NCBI RefSeq assembly: GCF_002105555.1
Contig: NZ_CP020612.1
Coordinates: 2,472,001 to 2,536,000, forward strand
From: Paracoccus contaminans
GTDB taxonomy: Bacteria; Pseudomonadota; Alphaproteobacteria; Rhodobacterales; Rhodobacteraceae
Length of the DNA stretch: 64,000 bases
Direction of reading: 5' to 3'
In this document: piece by piece, positions 17,876 through 26,016 of the stretch
How positions within the stretch are numbered: position 1 is the stretch's first letter
How the letters are laid out: each line of letters begins with the position of its first letter
The notes under the pieces: generated by a model
What the model was told of the DNA's origin: nothing
The model's input: the letters and a program-made list of their open reading frames with translations, nothing else
The model's database searches: none
Made by a program: the position numbers and the translations under genes

Positions 17876-18916
17876 ATGCGCTCCAGGCTGAACATCAGCG
17901 TCGTCGGCTGTCACGCCGAAGGCGAAATCGGCGACGTGATCATCGGCGGGGTCCTGCCCCCGGCCGGGAACACGATGATGGAGCGGATGATCGCCATGGA
18001 GCGTGATCACGACCACATCCGCCGGCTTCTCATCTGCGAGCCGCGCGGCTCCGTCGCCCGTCACGTCAACCTCGTCGTCCCGCCGATCACGCCGGGCTGC
18101 GTTGCCGGCGCGATCGTCATGGAGCCGACCGAATATGTGCCGATGTCGGGATCGAACACGATCTGCATCGCCACCGTCCTTCTCGAGACCGGAATGGTCC
18201 CGATGCAGGAGCCGATCACCCGGTTCAAGCTAGACATGCCCGGCGGCGTGATCGAGGTGACGGCGCGCTGTGAAGACGGCAAATGCCAGTCGATCACCTT
18301 CCGCAACGCGCCCGCATTCGCCGCCATGCTTGACGGCGCGCTGGAGGTCGAAGGCCATGGAAAGATTCCAATCGACATTGCTTACGGGGGCATGTTCTTC
18401 GGCATCGTCGATGCCAAGGCGCTGGGCTTTGAGGTCAGGCCCGACGAGGCCCGCGATCTGGCCATCCTCGGCGAAAGCATCCGCAAGGCTGCGCGGGAAC
18501 AGTTCCCGGTCGCGCATCCGGATTTCCCCAATGTGCAGGGGGTGTCGATCGTCCAGTTCGCGATGCCCTATGAAGGCAGCGGCAAGGTCACGCGCAACAC
18601 CTGCATCGTGGCGCCCGGCCGCTCCGATCGCTCGCCGACCGGCACCGGGACATCCGCCAGAATGGCGGTGCTGCAGGCCAAGGGGCATATGAAGGCGGGC
18701 GACGAGCTGATCCATGCCTCGATCATCGGATCAAGGTTCGTCGGCAGGATCCTGAGTGTCGAAGACTGGAACGGGCGCACGGTCATCATCCCGGAAATCA
18801 CCGGGCGGGCATGGATCACCGGCCAGCACAGCTACCTTCTGGACCCCGACGACCCTTGGCAGGAAGGATACATGCTGTCCGATACATGGGGCGTGACCCC
18901 GGCCCTCAAGCAGTAA
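17876..18916 (+). CDS. Proline racemase superfamily protein with Ser/Thr active site, probable hydroxyproline dehydratase type
   Basis: The 346-residue protein aligns over its length with proline racemases, but both catalytic Cys are replaced: Ser91 (VPMSGSNTIC) stands where CGHGT is expected and Thr255 (DRSPTGTGTS) where SPCGTG is. The N-terminus reads GCHAEGEIGDVIIGG instead of DSHTGGEP. A thiol two-base racemase is thus ruled out. Known trans-3-hydroxy-L-proline dehydratases keep the first Cys and have Thr at the second; the Ser/Thr pair is further removed. The island's reductase suggests pyrroline-2-carboxylate as product. It follows the tautomerase gene by two bases. Confidence 0.85.
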   Translation: MRSRLNISVVGCHAEGEIGDVIIGGVLPPAGNTMMERMIAMERDHDHIRRLLICEPRGSVARHVNLVVPPITPGCVAGAIVMEPTEYVPMSGSNTICIATVLLETGMVPMQEPITRFKLDMPGGVIEVTARCEDGKCQSITFRNAPAFAAMLDGALEVEGHGKIPIDIAYGGMFFGIVDAKALGFEVRPDEARDLAILGESIRKAAREQFPVAHPDFPNVQGVSIVQFAMPYEGSGKVTRNTCIVAPGRSDRSPTGTGTSARMAVLQAKGHMKAGDELIHASIIGSRFVGRILSVEDWNGRTVIIPEITGRAWITGQHSYLLDPDDPWQEGYMLSDTWGVTPALKQ

Positions 18917-18954
18917 CCGCCAAGGGCGGCAGCATCGCCGCAGCGCCCTGCGGA

Positions 18955-19971
18955 TCAGGGCGCCTTGCGCAAGGCCGCGCCGTCCTGTGGCCGGCCGGCG
19001 GCCTGCGCCCCCGCGGGCAGGGCGCCCGCCGCCCCCGGCTGCGCCGCCCTGTCTGTGATCGCCTCTGTCCAGGCCCCGACCGGGGGCGCTGACAGAAGCG
19101 GATGCGGGCCGGCCAGCAGCGCCTGCACGGCGCGCCCGGCGGCGGCGATGTCAAGCCGCCCGTCAGGCACGTTGACCTGGGGGCCGCAGCAGGCAGGCCC
19201 CATCCTCTGCTGCGGGCCGCCGGCTGTTTCTGGCTGCCGGGCGATCTCTGCCCAGCCCCTCATCGAGGCGCGGACAAAGCGCACGAGGCGGCTTTCGCCT
19301 GCGGGATCGGCCAGCGCCGTTCCCAGGGCGTACAGACCGTCGCCCGGCATTGCGCCGTCATCGTGGAAGGTGACGAAATCGGGCCCCGCCTCGGGCTGTT
19401 GTCCGCCGACAGGGGCGGTGGCGGTCACGCAGGCGGCGCGCTTGGCGCGCAGCGTCTCCAACCCCGCGCCCTGCTCGATCAGGTTCGCGCCCTGTTCCCC
19501 GCCATCGGTCGGAACGCCGATGCGGTTCATCCAGGCGATGAAGGCATGGCGGTCCGCCGCAAAGCGCACCCCTATTGTCTGGCCGGCAAGGCCGCTGCGC
19601 AGATCACCGATGCCGGCGCGCCGCCAGCAGACCAGGGCGAGCCCGGTGCCGTTCAGGGGCTGGGCGATATTGACGACGGGCAGCCCTTTCTCGCGCGCGA
19701 CAAGGGCCGCGGCCATGCCCTCGACTGCCAGATCGGCCGCCCCGGTCGCCAGGGCGTCCAGCGGCTCGGCTTGGGGGCCGCCGGGGCGGATCGTCACATC
19801 AAGCCCTTCGGCGGCATAGTATCCCTTGTCACGGGCCGCGAGATAACCGGCCGACCCGTCCGGCCCGCTGTCCCTGAGCTGCAGCACCAGCCCATCGGCT
19901 GCCAGAGCCGGCCCGGACAGCAGCGCCCCTGCCGCCGCGATCAGCCATGCGCGCGTCACGATCCGGCCCAT
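18955..19971 (-). CDS. NMT1/SsuA-type ABC substrate-binding protein without partner genes
   Basis: The 338-residue precursor has a signal peptide ending GPALAADG and the NMT1/THI5-like pattern: DGSAGYLAARDKGYYAAEGLD with TIRPGG after it, then GAADLAVEGMAAAL. Such proteins feed ABC importers for thiamine precursors, pyrimidines, nitrate or sulfonates. No permease or ATPase gene adjoins it. The start codon lies one base after the SDR stop, without an obvious ribosome site, so it probably relies on coupling. It converges with the racemase homologue. The C-terminus is Ala/Pro-rich and the pocket is not predictable. Confidence 0.78.
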   Translation of the reverse strand: MGRIVTRAWLIAAAGALLSGPALAADGLVLQLRDSGPDGSAGYLAARDKGYYAAEGLDVTIRPGGPQAEPLDALATGAADLAVEGMAAALVAREKGLPVVNIAQPLNGTGLALVCWRRAGIGDLRSGLAGQTIGVRFAADRHAFIAWMNRIGVPTDGGEQGANLIEQGAGLETLRAKRAACVTATAPVGGQQPEAGPDFVTFHDDGAMPGDGLYALGTALADPAGESRLVRFVRASMRGWAEIARQPETAGGPQQRMGPACCGPQVNVPDGRLDIAAAGRAVQALLAGPHPLLSAPPVGAWTEAITDRAAQPGAAGALPAGAQAAGRPQDGAALRKAP

Positions 19972-19972
19972 T

Positions 19973-20668
19973 TCAGACTGAACGGGTCAGCCCGCCATCC
20001 ACACGAAGGTTCTGGCCGGTGATATAGCCCGCCCCCTCCGAAGCGAGGAAGGCGACGGTGGCTGCGATTTCGTCCATGCGGCCATAGCGGCCCATGGGCA
20101 CCGACCCGCGCCGTTCCTCGGTCGCGGGCAGGCTGTCGATCCAGCCGGGCAGGACGTTGTTCATGCGGATGTTCTGCGGCGCATGGGCGTCGGCAAAGAT
20201 CTTGGCAAAGCTGGCCAGCCCCGCGCGGAACACCGCCGATGTGGGGAACATCGCCGCCGGCTCAAAGGCCCATGCGGTCGAGATGTTGATGATCGCGCCG
20301 CCGCCCTGCTGCTGCATCAGGGGCACGACGAGCCGCGTCGGGCGGACCACGTTGAGGAAATAGACCTCCATCCCCTGGTGCCACTGCTCATCCGTCAGAT
20401 CGAGGATCGGCGCGCGCGGCCCATGGCCGGCAGAGTTCACCAGCACGTCCACCCGGCCCCAGCGCGCCTTCGCCCCCTCGACCAGCCGCGCCAGGTCATC
20501 GGGCGACTGGTTCGATCCGGTGACCCCGAACCCGCCCAACTCGGCGGCCAGCGCCTCGCCCCTGCCCGAGGATGACAGGATGGCGACCGCAAAGCCGTCC
20601 GCCGCCAGCCGGCGCGCGCAGGCCGCGCCCATGCCCGACCCGCCCGCCGTGATCAGCGCGACCTTCAT
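19973..20668 (-). CDS. Short-chain dehydrogenase/reductase family protein with altered catalytic residues
   Basis: The 231-residue Rossmann protein has the cofactor motif TAGGSGMG at 8-15, NSAGHG at 78-83 and Ser130 in NISTAW. The usual YxxxK is replaced: the aligned stretch is TSAVFRAGL, with Ser144 at the Tyr position and Arg148 at the Lys position. The C-terminal RMNNVLPGWIDS and GQNLRVDGG are normal. The fold is certain, but standard SDR chemistry is doubtful. It starts inside the stop of the amidase gene (ATGA overlap), so the two are translationally coupled. Confidence 0.9.
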   Translation of the reverse strand: MKVALITAGGSGMGAACARRLAADGFAVAILSSSGRGEALAAELGGFGVTGSNQSPDDLARLVEGAKARWGRVDVLVNSAGHGPRAPILDLTDEQWHQGMEVYFLNVVRPTRLVVPLMQQQGGGAIINISTAWAFEPAAMFPTSAVFRAGLASFAKIFADAHAPQNIRMNNVLPGWIDSLPATEERRGSVPMGRYGRMDEIAATVAFLASEGAGYITGQNLRVDGGLTRSV

Positions 20669-21975
20669 CCGCTGTTCCTTTCCCCCGCCGCCACCCCGGC
20701 CAGTTCCAGCGCCGTGTTCAGCAGCACGTCACAGCCGGCGGCGGCCCAGTCGGGCGTGATTTCCTCGGCCTCGTTATGCGACAGGCCGCCGACGCAGGGG
20801 CACATGATCATCGCCGTCGGCCCGATGCGGTTGATCCAGCAGGCATCGTGCCCGGCGCCCGAGACGATATCCATGTGCGACAGCCCCAGCCGGCCGGCCA
20901 CATCCCGGACCAGCGCGGTAAGCGCCGGATCGAAGGCCACCGGTTCGAAATGGCCGGTCACCTCGACCGTCAGCGCAAGCCCCAGCGCCGCGGCGATCCC
21001 GGCGGCCTCACGCTCCACCCGCTCGCGCATCGAGGCCAGCTTGCCGGCGTCGGGGCTGCGCAGATCGATGGTCATGCGCGCCGTGCCGGCGATGACGTTC
21101 GGCGAATTGGGTGCCAGCACCGCATGGCCCACGCTGCCGACCGCGCCCGGCTGGTGATCCAGGGCGATGCGGTTCACCGCCTCGATGATGCGTGCCATCC
21201 CCAGGCCGGCATCGGCCCGCATCGCCATCGGGGTCGAGCCGGTATGCGCGTCGCGTCCGCTCAGCGTCAGATGCAGCCACCACAGGCCCTGCCCATGTGT
21301 GACGATGCCGATCTGCCGCCCCTCTGCCTCGAGGATCGGACCCTGCTCGATGTGATATTCCAGCAGCGCATGGATGGGGCGCCCGCCCATCGGCTGGTCG
21401 CCCCGCCAGCCGATCCGTTCCAGCTCGTCCCCGAACCGCAGCCCGGCGGCGTCGGTGCGGGCATTGGCATAGGCCTCGTCGTGCAGCCCCGCAAAGACGC
21501 CCGAGCCGAGCATCGCCGGCGCAAAGCGCGTCCCTTCCTCGTTGGTCCAGTTCACGACGACGATCGGCCGGCGAGGCTTGATCCCCCGGTCCCGGATCGT
21601 GCGCACCACCTCGAGCGCGCCCAGCACGCCGAGAACCCCGTCATAGCGGCCTCCGGTGGGCTGGGTATCCAGGTGGCTGCCCATCCAGACCGGGTCGGCA
21701 GACGGGTCGGCCCCTTCTAGGCGCATGAACATGTTGCCCATCCGGTCGACCTGCATGGTCATGCCGGCGTCCTCGCACCAGCGCTGGAACAGGCGCCGCG
21801 CCTCGCCATCGGCGTCGGTCACCGTCTGGCGGTTGTTGCCGCCCGCGACGCCCGGACCGATGCGCGCCATCGCTTCCAGCGAGTCCCACAGCCGCGCGCC
21901 ATCGACCCTGAGATTGGACGCGGCTGAACGGCCTGCATCAGCCTTGCCTGCGTCCGCGCCCGTGCCTGTGTTCAC
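20665..21975 (-). CDS. M20-family amidase, N-carbamoyl-beta-alanine / N-carbamoyl-amino acid hydrolase type
   Basis: The 436-residue protein is a zinc- or manganese-dependent amidohydrolase of the HyuC/PydC kind. The metal ligands are in MGSHLDTQPTGGRYDGVLGV and NEEGTRF, with DAHTGSTPM for dimerisation and SGAGHDACWI near the C-terminus. These enzymes release ammonia and CO2 from N-carbamoyl amino acids. The start is GTG 21975, which overlaps the original TGA of the transaminase gene as GTGA. With a beta-alanine-type transaminase upstream, cleavage of N-carbamoyl-beta-alanine is plausible, but no dihydropyrimidinase is in the window; ureidoglycine or allantoate substrates remain possible. Confidence 0.88.
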   Translation of the reverse strand: MNTGTGADAGKADAGRSAASNLRVDGARLWDSLEAMARIGPGVAGGNNRQTVTDADGEARRLFQRWCEDAGMTMQVDRMGNMFMRLEGADPSADPVWMGSHLDTQPTGGRYDGVLGVLGALEVVRTIRDRGIKPRRPIVVVNWTNEEGTRFAPAMLGSGVFAGLHDEAYANARTDAAGLRFGDELERIGWRGDQPMGGRPIHALLEYHIEQGPILEAEGRQIGIVTHGQGLWWLHLTLSGRDAHTGSTPMAMRADAGLGMARIIEAVNRIALDHQPGAVGSVGHAVLAPNSPNVIAGTARMTIDLRSPDAGKLASMRERVEREAAGIAAALGLALTVEVTGHFEPVAFDPALTALVRDVAGRLGLSHMDIVSGAGHDACWINRIGPTAMIMCPCVGGLSHNEAEEITPDWAAAGCDVLLNTALELAGVAAGERNSG

Positions 21976-22050
21976 GCCGCAGCCTTGAGCACCTGGCCCA
22001 GCGTGCCGATCAGTTCGTCGATCTGCGCCTCGCTGATGATCAGCGGGGGG
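21972..22050 (-). other. Detached C-terminal codons of the transaminase gene after a one-base deletion
   Basis: On the coding strand the run at 22050-22045 has six C. Reading seven instead of six continues the frame as LSPPLIISEAQIDELIGTLG and on to a TGA at 21972-21974. That sequence is the normal C-terminus of beta-alanine:pyruvate transaminases, and the restored stop overlaps the GTG of the next gene. As given, translation ends at 22040. Confidence 0.85.
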
Positions 22051-23296
22051 ACAGGGCGATGATGTCGCCGGTCACGCGGATCAGGATTCCGGCCTCGAAG
22101 GCGCGCAGGAAGGCGTCAAAGCCGCGCTTGCCCGGCTCGCCCTCGATCGGGGCCAGCTCGACCGCGCCGATCAGCCCCATGTTGCGGATGTCGACCACAT
22201 GAGGATGCCCGGCCAGCCCGTGCAGCGCCTCCTGCCAGTGCTGCTCGAGCTGGGCGGCACGGGTCAGCAGCCCGTCTTCGGCATAGGTGTCCAGCGTGGC
22301 GATGGCTGCCGCCGAGGCGATGGGGTTGCCCGAATAGGTATAGCCGTGGAACAGCTCGATCGCATGCTCGGGCCCGTGCATGAAGGCATCGTGGATCGCC
22401 CCCGAGGTCAGCACCGCGCCCATTGGGATGACACCGTTGGTGAGGCCCTTGGCACAGGTGATCATGTCGGGCACCACGCCGAAATGCTGGGCCGCGAAGG
22501 GGCTGCCCAGCCGGCCGAACCCGGTGATGACCTCATCGAAGATCAGCAGGATGCCGTGCTTGCGGGTGATCTCGCGCAGGCGCTGAAGATAGCCCTTGGG
22601 CGGCATCAGGACGCCCGTGGAGCCGGCCATCGGCTCGACGATCACGGCGGCGATGGTTTCGGCCCCGTGCAGGGCGACCAGGCGCTCCAACTCGTCCGCC
22701 AGATGGGCGCCGTGGTCGGGCTGGCCCCGGGTCATGCGGTTCTCGGGCAGGTGGGTGTGGGGCAGGTGGTCCACGCCCGCCAGCAGGCTGCCGAAAAAGC
22801 GGCGGTTGTTCACGATCCCGCCGACCGAGATTCCGCCGAAGCCGACACCGTGATAGCCGCGCTCGCGCCCGATCAGCCGGGTGCGCGTCGCCTCGCCGCG
22901 CACCCGGTGATAGGCCAGCGCGATCTTGAGGGCGGTGTCCACCGCCTCGGAGCCGGAATTGCAATAAAAGACGTGGTCGATCCCCTCGGGCGCGATGTCC
23001 ACCAGCCGGTTGGCCAGTTCAAAGGCGGCCGGATGGCCCATCTGGAAGGCGGGCGCGTAATCCAGCGTGCCGGCCATGTCGGCGATGGCGCGGGTGATCG
23101 CGGGGCGCCCGTGGCCGGCGTTGCAGCACCACAGCCCCGCCGTGCCGTCCAGCACCTGCCGCCCGTCATCGGCGGTATAGTGCATGTCCTGCGCGGCAAC
23201 CAGCATGCGGGGGCGTGCCTTGAACTGGCGGTTCGCCGTGAACGGCATCCAGAATGCGCGCAGGTCATTGGGGACGGGTTTTCGGTCCAGGGCCAT
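22040..23296 (-). CDS. Class III omega-amino acid:pyruvate transaminase, C-terminally frameshifted
   Basis: From ATG 23296 (GAGGCAG upstream) the frame gives 418 residues, about 23 short of the family. It shows the PLP-fold landmarks of beta-alanine:pyruvate transaminase: FWMPFTANRQFK near the start, NSGSEAVDTALKIA, GYHGVGFGG, LLIFDEVITGFGR and the PLP Lys in CAKGLTNGVIPMGAV. It would convert beta-alanine or similar amines to the semialdehyde. The frame breaks after GDIIALSP in a C-run; see the entry for 21972-22050. Either a homopolymer sequencing error or a recent mutation explains it. The active site is intact. Confidence 0.88.
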   Translation of the reverse strand: MALDRKPVPNDLRAFWMPFTANRQFKARPRMLVAAQDMHYTADDGRQVLDGTAGLWCCNAGHGRPAITRAIADMAGTLDYAPAFQMGHPAAFELANRLVDIAPEGIDHVFYCNSGSEAVDTALKIALAYHRVRGEATRTRLIGRERGYHGVGFGGISVGGIVNNRRFFGSLLAGVDHLPHTHLPENRMTRGQPDHGAHLADELERLVALHGAETIAAVIVEPMAGSTGVLMPPKGYLQRLREITRKHGILLIFDEVITGFGRLGSPFAAQHFGVVPDMITCAKGLTNGVIPMGAVLTSGAIHDAFMHGPEHAIELFHGYTYSGNPIASAAAIATLDTYAEDGLLTRAAQLEQHWQEALHGLAGHPHVVDIRNMGLIGAVELAPIEGEPGKRGFDAFLRAFEAGILIRVTGDIIALSPR

Positions 23297-23380
23297 GGCT
23301 GCCTCGCGCGCCTTGATATGGGGATGGGGCAGGGCGAAAATCCCTGCCGGCGGGCAGGCTAGCATCCGGCCCGCATCAGT

Positions 23381-23459
23381 CAAGCGCGCTTGTTCCGGGG
23401 CGGGGCAAGCGCGCCTGTCCGCCGGGACAAGGGCGCAACAGGCCTGTCAAGCGGGCTTG
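23381..23459. promoter_or_regulatory. Three 12-bp dyads between the transaminase and kup genes
   Basis: CAAGCGCGCTTG (23381-23392, perfect palindrome), CAAGCGCGCCTG (23406-23417) and CAAGCGGGCTTG (23448-23459) are variants of one dyad, spaced 25 and 42 bases apart. ACAGGCCTGT (23438-23447) is another perfect palindrome between them. The cluster lies in the 216-bp region shared by the leftward catabolic genes and kup and looks like a multi-site operator. Confidence 0.55.
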
Positions 23460-23512
23460 TCAACGGGGCGGGCAGGGGCCAGATACCGCGCGCCGCAACA
23501 AGGGGCGAATCG

Positions 23513-25459
23513 ATGACGCAGCCAAGCGAGCCATCCGCGCTGCCCAGCACGGGCAAAGGGCCCGAATCCTCGGCAGGCGAACCCGGCCACCCTGCCAGCC
23601 ACGTCGATGCCCCGGCGACGCCGCGGCTGGTGCTGTCATGCCTGGGGGTCGTGTTCGGAGACATCGGCACATCACCCCTCTATGCGCTGCGGGAATCGCT
23701 TGTCCACGCCCGCGAACATCACATGGCCGAGACTGCGGTGATCGGCATCGTGTCGATGCTGTTCTGGACGGTCATTCTGATCGTGACGGTCAAATATGTC
23801 GCCTTGATCCTGCGCGCCGACAACAACGGCGAGGGGGGCACCTTGTCGCTGGTGGCCAAGGCGCAGGGTGCGCTGGGCCGGCGGGCCTGGTGGCTGTATC
23901 TGACCGGGATCGTGGGCGTGTCGCTGTTCTTCGGGGATGCGATGATCACCCCCGCCATGTCGGTGATGTCCGCGGTCGAGGGCATGGACCTGGTGTTTCC
24001 GGGCTTTGCCGGCTGGGTGGTCCCGGTCACGCTGGCCATCGTCATCGCGCTGTTCTGGATGCAGCGTTCGGGGACCGAGCGGGTCGCGCGTCTGTTCGGC
24101 CCGGTCATGCTGGTGTGGTTCGCCACCATGGCCGTCCTGGGCGGCAGCCATCTGATGGATGATGCGCGCATCCTTCAGGCGCTGAACCCGTTGCGGGCGG
24201 CAGGCTTCATCGCGCGGAACGGCTTTGGCGCGCTGCCGGTCATGGGATCGGTCTTCCTTGCCGTCACGGGGGCCGAGGCCCTCTATGCCGATATGGGGCA
24301 TTTCGGGCGCAAGCCGGTGCGGGTGTCGTGGCTGGCGATCGTCTTTCCGGCCCTGACGATCAGCTATTTCGGTCAGGGCGCGATGGTGCTGTCGCATCCC
24401 GAAACGGCGGCCAACCCCTTTTTCCTGATGGCGCCGTCCTGGTTCACGCTGCCGCTGGTGCTGCTGGCGACGGCGGCGACGGTGATCGCCAGCCAAGCGG
24501 TCATCTCGGGGGCCTTCTCGGTCAGCCAGCAGGCGGTGCAGCTCGGCCTCGTGCCGCGCCTTGAGATCCAGCACACTTCTGACACGCAGGCGGGCCAGAT
24601 CTACATGCCGCGGGTCAACACCCTGCTGATGGTCGGGGTCTGCGCGCTGGTTCTGGCCTTCGGCTCGTCCACAAGGCTGGCAAGCGCCTATGGCATCGCG
24701 GTGACGGGCGACATGGTCATCACCTCGCTTCTGGCGATTGTCGTGTTCCGTTATACATGGGGCTGGCGCTGGGAAGCGGTTCTGGGGATCATGCTGCCGG
24801 TGCTGGGGATCGAGCTGATCTTCTTTTACGCCAACCTGCTCAAGGTGCCTGATGGCGGCTATATCCCGCTGCTGTTCGCGGGCGTCGTCATCACCTTCAT
24901 GGGCGTGTGGATGCGCGGCTCGCAGCTGATCCAGCGAAAGCTGACGGCGGAATCGGTGCATCTGGATTTCCTGGCGCGCAAGCTGGCCGACCGCCCGCCG
25001 GTGATCGTGCCGGGCACGGCCGTCTTTCTGACCGCCGATCCGACGATCGCCCCGGCCGCGCTGATGCACAATCTCAAGCACAACCACGTCCTGCACGAGC
25101 GCAACTTCATCGTCCGGGTCGAAACCGCGCCCACCCCGACCGTGGCCGATGCCCACCGCCTGCGCATCGAGGAGGTTGCCCCCCGCTTCTGGCGGGTTCG
25201 GCTGCACTTTGGCTACATGGAGCAGCCGAACGTGCCGCGCGCCCTCGCCAATGCCAAGGGCGCCGGCCACAAGTTCGACATCATGTCCACTTCCTATTTC
25301 CTCAACCGCCGGACGCTGCGGGTGGGCAAGGCGCATATGATGCCGCTATGGGCCTCGCGGCTATATGCGGGGATGTACCGCTCGGCCTCGGAGCCGACGA
25401 ACTTCTATCGCCTGCCCTCGAACCGGGTGGTCGAACTGGGCCAGCAGATTAACATCTGA
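23513..25459 (+). CDS. kup: Kup-family potassium uptake protein
   Basis: I use ATG 23513 (AAGGGG upstream), giving 648 residues; upstream codons in the frame fall in the operator cluster. After a polar N-terminus of about 35 residues comes the KUP hallmark CLGVVFGDIGTSPLYALRE, then about twelve membrane helices (FFGDAMITPAMSV in the third, ASQAVISGAFSV later) and a cytoplasmic C-terminal domain of about 200 residues. Kup takes up K+ with protons across the inner membrane. Length and topology are normal. It has no operon partner apart from a possible cupin gene 86 bases after its stop. Confidence 0.96.
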   Translation: MTQPSEPSALPSTGKGPESSAGEPGHPASHVDAPATPRLVLSCLGVVFGDIGTSPLYALRESLVHAREHHMAETAVIGIVSMLFWTVILIVTVKYVALILRADNNGEGGTLSLVAKAQGALGRRAWWLYLTGIVGVSLFFGDAMITPAMSVMSAVEGMDLVFPGFAGWVVPVTLAIVIALFWMQRSGTERVARLFGPVMLVWFATMAVLGGSHLMDDARILQALNPLRAAGFIARNGFGALPVMGSVFLAVTGAEALYADMGHFGRKPVRVSWLAIVFPALTISYFGQGAMVLSHPETAANPFFLMAPSWFTLPLVLLATAATVIASQAVISGAFSVSQQAVQLGLVPRLEIQHTSDTQAGQIYMPRVNTLLMVGVCALVLAFGSSTRLASAYGIAVTGDMVITSLLAIVVFRYTWGWRWEAVLGIMLPVLGIELIFFYANLLKVPDGGYIPLLFAGVVITFMGVWMRGSQLIQRKLTAESVHLDFLARKLADRPPVIVPGTAVFLTADPTIAPAALMHNLKHNHVLHERNFIVRVETAPTPTVADAHRLRIEEVAPRFWRVRLHFGYMEQPNVPRALANAKGAGHKFDIMSTSYFLNRRTLRVGKAHMMPLWASRLYAGMYRSASEPTNFYRLPSNRVVELGQQINI

Positions 25460-25545
25460 ACGCCGGGGCGGATGAGCCGAAATGGGGGTGGACCCGGTCC
25501 GCCCCCTGTCGCGTTCCACCCGCATTGCAACGCAAGGGGTTCATC

Positions 25546-25944
25546 ATGAACATCAGCAAGGCTGCGGATCGCGCCACCACCCCCGGAAACACCGCCTGGT
25601 TCACCGGTGATGTCAAGGTCGAGATGCTGGTCGCGCCCGAGGCGCCGGCCCGGGCCTCGGTTGCCAGCGTCACCTTTCAGCCCGGCGCGCGCACGGCATG
25701 GCATACCCACCCGCTGGGACAAAGCCTGATCGTCACCATGGGCCGGGGCCTCGTCCAGCGCGAGGGCGGCAAGGTCGAGCCGATCTCGGCCGGGGATGTC
25801 GTGTGGTTCCCGCCGGGCGAGCGTCACTGGCATGGCGCCGCGCCCGACAGCGCCATGACCCATATCGCCCTGCAGGAACAGCTTGACGGCAAGACCGTGG
25901 ACTGGGCCGAACAGGTGACCGAGGCCGAATATTCCGCGCGCTGA
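25546..25944 (+). CDS. Small cupin protein (quercetin dioxygenase-like fold)
   Basis: From ATG 25546 (AAGGGG before it) the protein has 132 residues and one cupin domain. Motif 1 is GARTAWHTHPLGQSLIVTMG and motif 2 is ISAGDVVWFPPGERHWHG. The His pair, a Gln and the later His suggest a metal site. It resembles the carboxymuconolactone-associated or YhhW-like cupins of unknown substrate. It is followed by a strong hairpin. No functional partner is evident. Confidence 0.88.
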   Translation: MNISKAADRATTPGNTAWFTGDVKVEMLVAPEAPARASVASVTFQPGARTAWHTHPLGQSLIVTMGRGLVQREGGKVEPISAGDVVWFPPGERHWHGAAPDSAMTHIALQEQLDGKTVDWAEQVTEAEYSAR

Positions 25945-25960
25945 CCCCCGCGCCATGCGA

Positions 25961-25988
25961 AAGGCCCCGGCATCGCTTCCGGGGCCTT
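25961..25988. terminator. Bidirectional hairpin between the cupin gene and dctM
   Basis: AAGGCCCCGG (25961-25970) pairs with CCGGGGCCTT (25979-25988) around CATCGCTT. It lies between convergent genes. The flanking A and T bases give short U-tracts on both strands, so it can terminate both. Confidence 0.8.
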
Positions 25989-26016
25989 GTCATCGCAGGA
26001 AGGCGCGGGCAGGGCG

